A stretch of 64,000 bases of DNA from Tsukamurella paurometabola. GTDB lineage: Bacteria > Actinomycetota > Actinomycetes > Mycobacteriales > Mycobacteriaceae. The notes beneath the pieces were generated by a model. It made no database searches. It saw only the letters and a list, made by a program, of their open reading frames with translations, and was not told the origin of the DNA. Positions within the stretch are counted from its first letter, which is position 1. Each line of letters opens with the position of its first letter. Location of the stretch: contig NZ_LR131273.1 in assembly GCF_900631615.1 (NCBI RefSeq), forward strand, positions 2,326,850-2,390,849, in the 5' to 3' direction. A program made the position numbers and the translations under genes. Of this stretch, positions 52,294-59,953 are shown piece by piece.

Positions 52294-53271
52294 TCAGTCG
52301 GTCAGGCCGGTCTCGCGGAGCGTGAGGTTGATCCGGCCCGCGTCGAGGCCGCAGCCCGGCGGCGCGGTTCCGGCGTGCACCGCGGTGACGCCGTGGAAGG
52401 CGAGCCGGGACGGGCCGCCGAAGACCACGAGGTCTCCCGATTCGAGCGTGACGTCGGTGTACGGGCGGTTCCGGTTCTCCGTGTTGCCGAGCCGGAAGGT
52501 GCAGGTGTCGCCGATCGACAGGGAGACCACCGGCGCGCGGGACACCTCGTCCTTGTCCTGGTGCATCCCCATCCGCGCCGCCGCGTCGTAGAAGTTCACG
52601 AGCGCGGTATCGGGTGTGTACCGCGCAACCTCGCCGGCGTCGTGCCCGGTGTCGGCGAGGGCGCGCCGCCCGGCCCGCACCAGCCAGTCCGGGAACGGCA
52701 GCACCCGCGCGCCGTTCACATCGGTGGCGACGCGGGTGTACCGGTACGGCTGCCAGTGCCAGCCCAGGCACACCGTCCGCACCGACATCGGGTGACCGCG
52801 CACCGTCGCGGCACGGATCGGCACCGGACCCGCCGTCCACTCGCGGAATCGCCGGACGATCCATTCCTGCTGCCGCAGGTCGAGCCAGCCGCGGACGAGA
52901 TGCGCACCGGGAGCGAGCGTCACGGGGCGCCGGTCGGGCGGGAACAGCGTCGGACCTCCATCCGCCTCGGGCGGTCGTGCGACCACGGTCCACCTCCTCT
53001 CGTCGTGCCCGTCGGGCGGTCGGGCTCCAGCCTTCCAGGCGGCGTACCGATCGGGGCAGCACACCGCACAGGGGCGGAAACCCGCCGCGACGGCCGTCCG
53101 CTCGTCGGCGAAGAAGACGCGCTGCGCCGCGTACCCGCCCCTGGCGATCGCGCGGAGCGCGGACGGGCAGTCGAGGCGGCCGTAGATCCGTGACCGACGG
53201 TGCCCGCCCCACGCGCCGCGCACCGCGGAGGCGTAGGTGCGCCCCGATGCGTCCAGCAGCCGGTAGCTCAT
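52294..53271 (-). CDS. alkB: In-frame fusion of an Ada-like zinc domain and AlkB dioxygenase
   Basis: A 325-aa protein. Residues 1-80 form an Ada metal-binding-like domain with Cys35, Cys68, Cys71 and Cys72 (GRLDCPSALRA and FRPCAVCCPD). Compared with Ada (IYCRPSC), the first Cys, which accepts the methyl group in Ada, is replaced by Gly31. Residues about 105-325 are AlkB: SVRTVCLGWHWQPYRYTR, HQDKDE (Fe ligands about His237 and Asp239), FHGVT (about His293), and a C-terminal RINLTLRE (2OG arginine). AlkB removes 1-methyladenine and 3-methylcytosine by oxidation. An internal GTG at 52986 has AGAGGAGGTG just upstream, so a separate AlkB may also be made. Confidence 0.85.
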   Translation of the reverse strand: MSYRLLDASGRTYASAVRGAWGGHRRSRIYGRLDCPSALRAIARGGYAAQRVFFADERTAVAAGFRPCAVCCPDRYAAWKAGARPPDGHDERRWTVVARPPEADGGPTLFPPDRRPVTLAPGAHLVRGWLDLRQQEWIVRRFREWTAGPVPIRAATVRGHPMSVRTVCLGWHWQPYRYTRVATDVNGARVLPFPDWLVRAGRRALADTGHDAGEVARYTPDTALVNFYDAAARMGMHQDKDEVSRAPVVSLSIGDTCTFRLGNTENRNRPYTDVTLESGDLVVFGGPSRLAFHGVTAVHAGTAPPGCGLDAGRINLTLRETGLTD

Positions 53272-53975
53272 GCCGCGTCGTGGAAGACGAGGGCCAGCGT
53301 GTGGCGCGAGCCGGAGCGCACCGTCGAGACGCCGTGCCGCACCGGCGCCGCGGACCAGCCCCGGGTCGAGCGGACCGGGCGGTCGCGGGTGGTGAAGACG
53401 AAGCCGTGCCCGCGCGGCAGCGTGAACGACGTGCCGCGGGACTGCGCGCGCGGCCGCTGCTCGACGAGCAGGAACTCGCCGCCGGTGTGGTCGACCCCCG
53501 GATCGTTCAGTGCGATCACCACCTGCAGTGGGAAGACCAGGTCGCCGTACAGATCCCGGTGCAGCGCGTTCCAGTCGCCGGCGCCGTACTTGAGCAGGAT
53601 CGCCGTCGACTTCCGCTGGCCGGCCGCGTGGCACAGCGCGAGCCACTCGTCGAGGTCGTCGGGCCACGGCGCCTCCCGCCCCAGCCGCTCCCACCAGGCT
53701 CGTGCGATGGGCAGCAGGCGGGGGTAGAGCGCGTGCTTGAGCTCCTCGATCGGCTCCGGGTAGGGCCTCGCGAAGTAGCGGTACTCGCCGGCGCCGAACC
53801 GGTACCGATCCATGTCGATCGTGCTGCGGAAGAGCTCGTCCCGCGGGTACAGCTCCCGCAGTTCTCTCGTGCGCTCGTCCGACAGCAGGCGGGGGAGCAG
53901 CGCCCCGCCGACGGCGTCCAGCTCGGCCGCGATCGCGTCCCAGTCGGCGTGATCCAGATCCCGGGTGGTGCTCAT
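53268..53975 (-). CDS. 2OG-Fe(II) oxygenase
   Basis: A 235-aa non-haem iron dioxygenase. Fe ligands HRD in ALHRDLYGDLVFPLQ (about 137-139) and the distal His in PVRHGVST, with Arg in VRSGSRHTL for 2-oxoglutarate. Not AlkB itself; a related oxygenase, perhaps an alternative repair or demethylation enzyme. Overlaps both neighbours (ATGA), fixing it inside the alkylation-damage operon. Confidence 0.82.
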   Translation of the reverse strand: MSTTRDLDHADWDAIAAELDAVGGALLPRLLSDERTRELRELYPRDELFRSTIDMDRYRFGAGEYRYFARPYPEPIEELKHALYPRLLPIARAWWERLGREAPWPDDLDEWLALCHAAGQRKSTAILLKYGAGDWNALHRDLYGDLVFPLQVVIALNDPGVDHTGGEFLLVEQRPRAQSRGTSFTLPRGHGFVFTTRDRPVRSTRGWSAAPVRHGVSTVRSGSRHTLALVFHDAA

Positions 53976-54571
53976 GCCGACTCCAGTTCCAGCAGGACGG
54001 CTTTCGCCTCCACGCCGCCGACGTACTGCCCGATGCCGCCGTCGGACTTCACCACGCGGTGGCACGGGACCACGACCGGCAGCGGGTTCGTGGCGCACGC
54101 GGTGCCGACGGCGCGGACCGCCGCCGGGCTCCCGACGAGCTCGGCCACCTGCTTGTAGCTCAGCGTGGTGCCGTAGCCGATATCGGGCAGCCGGCTCTGC
54201 ACCAATTGCCGGAAGCCGTGCGACAGAGCGTGATCCAGCGGAAGATCGAAAGCGGTGCGCGTGCCGGCGAAGTACTCGTCGAGCTCGCGGGCCGCCGCAT
54301 CGAGCCGCCGCGGCGCGCGCAGCACCCGGGGACTGACCTTCTGTGCCAGCGCCTCCAGCACCGCATCGTGATCCTCGCGGGCGTAGGCCACTCGGAGCAG
54401 GCCGCGCTCGGTCGCCGCGAGGAGCAGGCCGCCGACAGGCGAATCGACGGTGGTGTAGGCGATGTCGAGCAGTCCATCGGCCTCGGCGCTCGCCGTGAGC
54501 CGGTCGCGGAGCCGGGCGAGGGCGTCGGTATCGGCGGGGGCGGAGAGTGTTTCGGTGATCTTCTCGCTCAT
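53972..54571 (-). CDS. ogt: Methylated-DNA-[protein]-cysteine S-methyltransferase (MGMT/Ogt), second copy
   Basis: A 199-aa DNA-repair protein that takes the methyl group from O6-methylguanine onto its active-site Cys. Active-site VPCHRVV (about 166-172) follows GYGTTLSYKQVAELVGSP. The N-terminal extension of about 40 residues is longer than in the other copy. It lies directly after the ECF sigma factor gene, overlapping by four bases. Confidence 0.92.
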   Translation of the reverse strand: MSEKITETLSAPADTDALARLRDRLTASAEADGLLDIAYTTVDSPVGGLLLAATERGLLRVAYAREDHDAVLEALAQKVSPRVLRAPRRLDAAARELDEYFAGTRTAFDLPLDHALSHGFRQLVQSRLPDIGYGTTLSYKQVAELVGSPAAVRAVGTACATNPLPVVVPCHRVVKSDGGIGQYVGGVEAKAVLLELESA

Positions 54572-55038
54572 GAGAGTTCCTCCCTCGTGCGCGTGGCACG
54601 GAGTTTCTTGAGGCCGTCGGCGGCCGCGCGGCGCGCCGCTTCGACGGTGCCGCCGAGGATCTCGGCGATCTCGGCGTAGGGCAGGTCCGCCGCGTAGCGG
54701 TAGGCGACGGCCTGCCGTTGCTTGTCCGGGAGGGCCGCGACGGCGACCCAGAGGTCACCGTCGGGCAGGGCGGCGGCGACGGGGCGCTCCGGAACGGCCT
54801 CGACGGGGACGGCCCGGCGCTGCGCCGCCCGCACCTGGTCGATCGCCTTGCGGTGCGCGATGGTGACGAGCCAGGCCTCGACGTTCGCGGACTCCGGCAG
54901 GTCCGGATAGGCGCACAACGCGGAGAGGAAGGTCTCCGACCACGCGTCCTCGGCGTCGTGCGGGCCGAGGATCGCGCGGCAGACGCGCAGCACCGTGCCG
55001 GCATGCGCGTCGACGAGGCGCTCGAACGGTGGCTTCAC
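54568..55038 (-). CDS. ECF sigma factor of the alkylation operon
   Basis: A 156-aa short sigma factor with region 2 (ETFLSALCAYPDLPESANVEAWLVTIAHRKAIDQVRAAQR, seen in part as AWLVTIAHRKAIDQV) and region 4 (LPYAEIAEILGGTVEAARRAAADGLKKLR). GTG 55038 overlaps the upstream MGMT stop and its end overlaps the downstream MGMT start. No anti-sigma gene is nearby. It probably autoregulates this operon in response to alkylation. Confidence 0.85.
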   Translation of the reverse strand: MKPPFERLVDAHAGTVLRVCRAILGPHDAEDAWSETFLSALCAYPDLPESANVEAWLVTIAHRKAIDQVRAAQRRAVPVEAVPERPVAAALPDGDLWVAVAALPDKQRQAVAYRYAADLPYAEIAEILGGTVEAARRAAADGLKKLRATRTREELS

Positions 55039-55568
55039 GCGGCCCCCGCGTGGTGCGCGCCCATACCGGGCAGCCACGGCTCGCCGTCGGCGGCGGCCTC
55101 GAGGTCGAGCAGGAACCGCTTGCGGCGCAGGCCGCCCGCGTAGCCGGTGAGCGTGCCGGTCGAGCCCACCACGCGGTGGCAGGGGACGAGGACGCACAGC
55201 GGATTCGCGCCGACGGCCCGCCCGACGCCCCACGCCGACGTGACGAAGCCGAGCCGCTCCGCCAGGGCGCCGTACGTCGTGGTCGTGCCGTACGGGATCT
55301 CGCGCAGCGCGGTCCAGACGGCCTCCTGGACGTCGTCGCCGGCGGTGGCGAGCGGCAGCTCGAAGTCTCGGCGTTCGCCGGCGAGGTAGGCACGGACCTG
55401 CCGCGCCGCCTCGTCGAGCAGGACGTCCGAGGCCACCCGCTCCCCGAACGACGACTCCGCCGGCCGGCGGACGTGGTGGCGGAAGTAGACGCCGGTCACG
55501 GCGCCGCCCGCGGCGACGAGCGTCAGCTCGCCGAGGGCGGTCTCCGCCACGATGTGCCTGGTGCTCAT
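55035..55568 (-). CDS. ogt: Methylated-DNA-[protein]-cysteine S-methyltransferase (MGMT/Ogt), first copy
   Basis: A 177-aa MGMT with active-site VPCHRVV and IPYGTTTTYGALAERLG. First gene of the operon; GAGGAGAG precedes the ATG. A second MGMT follows the sigma factor. In Ada-type regulation the methylated protein is the signal; here one of these MGMT proteins could play the same role by contacting the sigma factor. Confidence 0.92.
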   Translation of the reverse strand: MSTRHIVAETALGELTLVAAGGAVTGVYFRHHVRRPAESSFGERVASDVLLDEAARQVRAYLAGERRDFELPLATAGDDVQEAVWTALREIPYGTTTTYGALAERLGFVTSAWGVGRAVGANPLCVLVPCHRVVGSTGTLTGYAGGLRRKRFLLDLEAAADGEPWLPGMGAHHAGAA

Positions 55569-55651
55569 GATCTCTCCTCGTCTCGATCCTGCCCTGTAGA
55601 CGCCGCGGGCGGGCGGAACGTGAGACGCGGATCGTGAGAGGATTCGAACGG

Positions 55652-56695
55652 CTACCCGGTGCGCCCGGGCCGGGCGAGGAGCTCCCGCAGCCCGGCGTCG
55701 ATGAACGCGGTGTCGACGGGGTTGGCGCCGCCGCCCGCGAAGTGGCCCCACACACCGGGGATCACCCGCACCTCGCCGTGCTCGATGAACTGCGAGGCCC
55801 AGGCCTCGTCCTCCGGCGGGAAGTACAGGTCCTTCTCCGCGGGCATCGCGAGCAGCGGGCACCGGATGGAGCGGAGCGCGGCCCGGTGGTCACCGTCGAA
55901 CCCGGGAGTGTTGCCGACGTTCCCCGCGTGCCACGTGCCGATCATCGCGATGAGGTTGTTGGGATCGCGGCCGTCGCGGAAGAACTGCTCCCAGAAGCCG
56001 TAGAGGAAGTCGTCGAGCGAGGTGAAGCCCAGCTCGCGCCACGTCTCGTGCCAGTAGAAGGCCTGCGAGAAGCCCCATCCCGAGTAGATCCGCGCGAACG
56101 CGCGCAGGCCCTTGATCGGCGGGCGCGCGGGGTCGTAGTCGCCGTCGGCCCACGCGGCGTCGGCCCGCAGCGCCTCGCGCAGCGACTCGAGGAACACCTG
56201 GTTGTGCGGCGCGGTGCGGCTGGAGCCGCAGAACGGGGCGGCCCGCTGCACCATCTCGGGGTGGCTCACCGCCCACTGGTAGGTCTGGCCCGCGCCCATC
56301 GACCAGCCGGTGACCAGCGCGATCGTCGAGATGCCCCACTTCTCGGTGAGAAGCCGGTGCTGGGCCTCGACCTGGTCGTAGAAGGTGACCAGCGGGAAGC
56401 GGGCGTGGTCGTAGGGCGATGCGGCGTTGGACGGGGACGTCGACAGGCCGTTGCCCAGCATGTTGGGGATGACGATGAAGTACTCGTCCGGGTTCAGGGC
56501 CTTGTCCGTGCCGACGAGCCACTCGTTGTCGGTGTGCCAGCCGGAGTACCAGGTGGGGTAGACGATCACGTTCGACTTGTCGGCGTTCAGGGTGCCGAAG
56601 GTCTTGTACGCGAGGCGGGCGCCGCGCAGGGTGTGGCCGGACTGCAGGGTGAGGTCGCCGAGCTCGAAGTACTCGGCGTCGGTGGGAGCGGGCAC
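55652..56695 (-). CDS. Alpha/beta hydrolase, MetX (homoserine acetyltransferase)-like
   Basis: A 347-aa alpha/beta-fold protein of the MetX superfamily: LRGARLAYKTFGTLNADKSN, nucleophile elbow GWSMGAG (Ser about 130), Asp in EKDLYFPPED, and His in VWGHFAGGG. The length is right for homoserine O-acetyltransferase, but the family also includes other esterases and acyl transferases, and true MetX residues are not all evident. A palindrome TACCGATTCGGTA lies 35 bases upstream. Confidence 0.8.
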   Translation of the reverse strand: MPAPTDAEYFELGDLTLQSGHTLRGARLAYKTFGTLNADKSNVIVYPTWYSGWHTDNEWLVGTDKALNPDEYFIVIPNMLGNGLSTSPSNAASPYDHARFPLVTFYDQVEAQHRLLTEKWGISTIALVTGWSMGAGQTYQWAVSHPEMVQRAAPFCGSSRTAPHNQVFLESLREALRADAAWADGDYDPARPPIKGLRAFARIYSGWGFSQAFYWHETWRELGFTSLDDFLYGFWEQFFRDGRDPNNLIAMIGTWHAGNVGNTPGFDGDHRAALRSIRCPLLAMPAEKDLYFPPEDEAWASQFIEHGEVRVIPGVWGHFAGGGANPVDTAFIDAGLRELLARPGRTG

Positions 56696-56729
56696 GGGGG
56701 ACTCCTCGGGTAGCGGATTCGCGATGTAA

Positions 56730-56742
56730 TACCGATTCGGTA
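56730..56742. promoter_or_regulatory. Palindrome TACCGATTCGGTA upstream of the MetX-like gene
   Basis: Perfect 6-bp arms around one base. It looks like a TetR/ArsR-type operator, but no regulator gene is adjacent, so the binding protein would be encoded elsewhere. Confidence 0.5.
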
Positions 56743-56789
56743 CTGATGTCGACGCTACTCGGGAACGGACGCAACGACCCCGGAAACGA

Positions 56790-56848
56790 ATTGAACGCTG
56801 TTCCGGAGATTCCCACCTGGGGTTTTACTCTCCAGAACAGCGTTCAAT
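56790..56848. terminator. 59-nt long-armed inverted repeat after the sulfurtransferase operon
   Basis: ATTGAACGCTGTTC (56790-56803) and GAACAGCGTTCAAT (56835-56848) are exact inverted repeats, extended by GGAGA/TCTCC after one mismatch, around a 19-base loop. It lies 11 bases beyond the stop of the DUF1416 gene, so it is probably its terminator. A mobile-element remnant is the alternative. Confidence 0.6.
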
Positions 56849-56859
56849 CGGGAAGGGGG

Positions 56860-57165
56860 CTACTTCGAGACGGTGATGTCCTGGTTGTAGACGCCGTTCG
56901 ACTCGGGCGAGACCTGGATGTCGCCGTTGCCCACGGAGGACAGCGCGCGCAGCGTCCAGGTGCCCGGCGCCGCGAAGAAGCGGTAGTCGCCGGTGCCCGA
57001 GGCCACGACCTCGGCGGTGAACTCGCCGGTGCCGTCGAGCAGGCGCACGAACGCGCCCGCGACGGGGTTACCGGCACCGTCGAGGACCTGACCGGTCAGC
57101 ACGGTCTCCTTCTCGACGTCGACTCCTGCGGGCAGGACCTGGCCCTGCTTCGGTGCTCCACACAT
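56860..57165 (-). CDS. sseC: DUF1416 protein (SseC-like)
   Basis: A 101-aa protein with one conserved Cys at position 2 (MCGAPKQG), then a beta-sandwich (TGQVLDGAGNPVAGAFVRLLD). Conserved next to thiosulfate sulfurtransferase in Mycobacteriales (Rv0814c). It may be the sulfur acceptor of the sulfurtransferase; this role is inferred from context. Six bases separate it from the sulfurtransferase stop. Confidence 0.88.
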   Translation of the reverse strand: MCGAPKQGQVLPAGVDVEKETVLTGQVLDGAGNPVAGAFVRLLDGTGEFTAEVVASGTGDYRFFAAPGTWTLRALSSVGNGDIQVSPESNGVYNQDITVSK

Positions 57166-57171
57166 ATTCTC

Positions 57172-58005
57172 TTACGCTCCCAGCTCGACGGGCACGCCGA
57201 CCAGCGAACCGTACTCGGTCCAGCTGCCGTCGTAGTTCTTGACATTCTTGTGGCCCAGCAGCTCCTGCAGCACGAACCAGGTGTGCGACGAGCGCTCACC
57301 GATGCGGCAGTAGGCGATGGTCTCCTTCTCGCCGTCGAGGCCCGCCTCCGCGTACAGCGCGGCGAGGTCCTCGTCGGACTTGAAGGTGCCGTCCTCGTTG
57401 GCGGCCTTGCTCCACGGCACGTTGATCGCGCCGGGGATGTGGCCCGGACGCTGGCTCTGCTCCTGCGGGAGGTGCGCCGGCGCCAGGATCTTGCCCGAGA
57501 ACTCGTCGGGCGAACGGACATCCACGAGGTTCTTGACGTTGATGGCCTCGACGACCTCGTCGCGGAAGGCGCGGATCGAGTTGTCGGCGGGCTTCGCGAC
57601 GTAGGTGGTCGCGGGGCGCGAGACGGCATCGGTCGACAGCGGGCGCGCGTCGAGCTCCCACTTCTTACGGCCACCGTCGAGCAGCTTGACGTCCTGGTGG
57701 CCGTACAGCTTGAAGTACCAGTAGGCGTAGGCGGCGAACCAGTTGTTGTTGCCGCCGTAGAGCACGACGGTGTCGTCGTTGCCGATGCCGCGCTCGGACA
57801 GCAGCTTGCCGAACTGCTCGGCGTCGACGAAGTCGCGACGGACCTGGTCCTGGAGGTCCTTCTTCCAGTCCAGCTTCACGGCGCCGGCGATGTGGCCGTC
57901 GTCGTAGGCGCTGGTGTCCTCGTCGACCTCGACGAAGACGACACCCGGGGTGTCGAGGTTCTGCTCAGCCCAGTCTGCGGAGACCAGGACGTCGGAGCGA
58001 GCCAT
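57172..58005 (-). CDS. Thiosulfate sulfurtransferase (CysA2/SseA-like rhodanese)
   Basis: A 277-aa tandem rhodanese transferring sulfane sulfur from thiosulfate. The inactive first domain (DVLVSADWAEQNL) is followed by the active one with catalytic Cys in CRIGERSSH (about 233-241). The gene lies downstream of a tri-cysteine leader peptide and upstream of sseC, the same order as Rv0815c-Rv0814c. GAAAGGGATC precedes the ATG. Confidence 0.92.
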   Translation of the reverse strand: MARSDVLVSADWAEQNLDTPGVVFVEVDEDTSAYDDGHIAGAVKLDWKKDLQDQVRRDFVDAEQFGKLLSERGIGNDDTVVLYGGNNNWFAAYAYWYFKLYGHQDVKLLDGGRKKWELDARPLSTDAVSRPATTYVAKPADNSIRAFRDEVVEAINVKNLVDVRSPDEFSGKILAPAHLPQEQSQRPGHIPGAINVPWSKAANEDGTFKSDEDLAALYAEAGLDGEKETIAYCRIGERSSHTWFVLQELLGHKNVKNYDGSWTEYGSLVGVPVELGA

Positions 58006-58137
58006 GAGGATCCCTTTCGTTGATTCCTATGGACGTGAAGTGAGAGCGAAATCGCTACTTCGAAGGGTGCGCGGATGCGCTGGGAGGGCATGGGGATGCA
58101 CCGATGACGAGGGCACCCGGCCCGGAGAGAGGCGGGA

Positions 58138-58221
58138 CTAGCCCAGACAGCAACAACCGGCCATACGGCACAGATCGACCGCCAGTCGGCGGGTGAGCAG
58201 CAGCTCACAGCGGTTGCGCAT
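58138..58221 (-). CDS. 27-aa tri-cysteine leader peptide, leaderless
   Basis: ATG 58221 to TAG at 58138 encodes a peptide starting MRNRCELLLTRRLAVDLCRM and ending AGCCCLG, with five Cys including three in a row. TATTCT (58234-58229) ends seven bases before the ATG, so the message is leaderless. Polycysteine leaderless short ORFs upstream of sulfurtransferase genes are reported as cysteine-responsive attenuators in mycobacteria; this matches. Stalling at the Cys codons would change folding of the 132-base leader before the sulfurtransferase gene. Confidence 0.75.
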   Translation of the reverse strand: MRNRCELLLTRRLAVDLCRMAGCCCLG

Positions 58222-58228
58222 GAGACCG

Positions 58229-58234
58229 AGAATA
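58229..58234 (-). promoter_or_regulatory. -10 element (TATTCT) for the leaderless leader peptide
   Basis: It lies exactly seven bases before the ATG on the minus strand. No clear -35 box is seen. Confidence 0.6.
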
Positions 58235-58293
58235 CCCAACCCGCGCCCGTGCGTCACGGGAGGGTCGCGGGCCGGTTCGACGCGCGCCGAGCG

Positions 58294-59109
58294 TCAGGGG
58301 AGCGGTCGGTAGAAGGCCCCGGGTGTGACGGTGACCCCGTCGGCCTCCCCGAGCAGCACGACGTCGGCGTTCTCCGCCCGCGCGCCGGTCGGCGCGATAC
58401 CGAAGGGCAGCGCCATCCGCGGCAGTACCCGCGTGAACGCGGCGAGGACCGCCCGGTCCTCGCCCGGGAGCAGATCGGCCTTCGCGTGGTCCTCGGGGCC
58501 CGAGTAGATGCCGGTGGCGCGCACGGAGATCGCGTCGCCCTCGGCCGCGAAGTCCGCCGCGACCGAGACCAGTACCGTGCGCCTCGGATCGGCGGGGGTC
58601 GGCAGCGGCACGGTGCCGGTGAGCACGATGCCCGTCGAGGCCTTCACGTAGCCGTCCGCGGGGCTGCCCGCGCCGGGCCGCTTCGGGGCGGGCGTGTGCA
58701 CCTGCAGGTCGACGATGTCCATGTACCGGCCGACCGTCTTCTGGTCCAGCCGCACCCGCGACTCGATGTGGCCCGCCGCGATCGGGGTGTCCGGGGCGAA
58801 CGTCGGCAACAGGCCGCCGGGGATCTCGACGTCGGCCATCTCCGCCTCGAGCCGGGCGTTGCGGTCGCGCACCGTCGCGGGCACCGCGATCGTCAGCTTC
58901 GGATGCTCGCCGCCCGAGGTCAGGTAGGGGAAGCCGCCGATCGTCACCTCGGGATCGTCGGACAGGCCCGCGCCCGCCCGCAGCTCGCGCGACAGGCGGT
59001 ACTCCGCCGTTGCCGCGGAGCCGAGTTCGGCCAGCAGCGCGACCGTGAGAAGGGCCGCCAGGCCGATCAGAACCCGCCTGATCCACGCCCGTCCCTGCCC
59101 CTGCGCCAC
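58294..59109 (-). CDS. lmeA: LmeA-like lipid-binding protein (DUF2993)
   Basis: A 271-aa membrane-anchored envelope protein: one N-terminal helix ([18 protein letters not shown]) and a DUF2993 domain ([13 protein letters not shown] ... [15 protein letters not shown] form) as in Rv0817c, which supports mannan chain elongation in lipomannan and lipoarabinomannan synthesis and binds phospholipid. GTG start. It is divergent from glnR, as in M. tuberculosis. Confidence 0.85.
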   Translation of the reverse strand: MAQGQGRAWIRRVLIGLAALLTVALLAELGSAATAEYRLSRELRAGAGLSDDPEVTIGGFPYLTSGGEHPKLTIAVPATVRDRNARLEAEMADVEIPGGLLPTFAPDTPIAAGHIESRVRLDQKTVGRYMDIVDLQVHTPAPKRPGAGSPADGYVKASTGIVLTGTVPLPTPADPRRTVLVSVAADFAAEGDAISVRATGIYSGPEDHAKADLLPGEDRAVLAAFTRVLPRMALPFGIAPTGARAENADVVLLGEADGVTVTPGAFYRPLP

Positions 59110-59218
59110 GCTCGCACCCTCTCGTCCACTCCGACGCCGTCACGCGCGGCGTTCTGACCACCGCTATTCTGACATTCGACCTTTTCATCGAGACCGCCGC
59201 GCACTGTGGGGAGGGCAT

Positions 59219-59953
59219 GTGGATCTGATCCTGCTCACATCCGACCGGGAGCCGGACACGGTGCTGCCGTCGCTGTCGCTGCTGCCGCACACGGTGCGGA
59301 CGCTGCCCGCGGACGTCTCCTCCCTGCTGGATGTCGGCCCGGCGGAGGTCGCGCTCGTGGACGCGCGCTCGGACCTGGTGACCGCGCGCGGGCTGTGCCG
59401 GCTGCTCGGCAGCACGGGCGGGGGCCGGATGGCCGTGGTCGCGGTGCTCACCGAGGGCGGCCTGGTCGCCGCCAACGCGGACTGGGGGCTGGACGACTTC
59501 CTCCTGCCGACGATCGGGCCCGCCGAGATCGACGCCCGACTCCGGCTCGTCGTGGCGCGCCGCGACGCCGGCGGCGAGGACGAGGTCGCGGACAAGGTGA
59601 CGCTCGGCGAGCTCGTCATCGACGAGGGCACCTACACCGCGCGCCTGCGCGGCAAGCCGCTCGACCTCACCTACAAGGAGTTCGAGCTGCTCAAGTTCCT
59701 CGCGCAGAACGTGGGCCGCGTCTTCACCCGCGCCCAGCTGCTGCAGGAGGTGTGGGGTTACGACTTCTTCGGCGGCACCCGCACCGTCGACGTGCACGTC
59801 CGGCGCCTGCGCGCCAAGCTGGGCGCCGAGCACGAGGGCATGATCGGCACGGTCCGTAACGTGGGCTACAAGGCGGTGCGGCCCGTGCGCGGCAAGGGGG
59901 AGCGCCCCGTCGAGGACATGGAACCGACCGACGAGGATCTCGAGGAGGCCTGA
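59219..59953 (+). CDS. glnR: OmpR-type orphan response regulator GlnR
   Basis: A 244-aa regulator of nitrogen metabolism. The N-terminal receiver-like domain lacks the usual acidic pair and begins [11 protein letters not shown]; the Asp of VALVDARS is at the phospho-site. The C-terminal winged helix has [20 protein letters not shown] and [17 protein letters not shown] 59219 follows GGGGAGGG. No kinase gene is adjacent. Synteny with lmeA and mshD matches Rv0818. Confidence 0.9.
   Translation: MDLILLTSDREPDTVLPSLSLLPHTVRTLPADVSSLLDVGPAEVALVDARSDLVTARGLCRLLGSTGGGRMAVVAVLTEGGLVAANADWGLDDFLLPTIGPAEIDARLRLVVARRDAGGEDEVADKVTLGELVIDEGTYTARLRGKPLDLTYKEFELLKFLAQNVGRVFTRAQLLQEVWGYDFFGGTRTVDVHVRRLRAKLGAEHEGMIGTVRNVGYKAVRPVRGKGERPVEDMEPTDEDLEEA

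Noticed and set aside
55569-55640. ECF-type promoter (CGTC-like -10) upstream of the first MGMT gene
   Set aside because: CGTCTA is present near 55598 but no convincing -35 partner could be matched by eye; not annotated.
55636-55652. GGATTCGAAC, resembling the T-arm of a tRNA on the minus strand
   Set aside because: No cloverleaf can be drawn in the 83-base gap, and the sequence runs into the MetX-like coding region.
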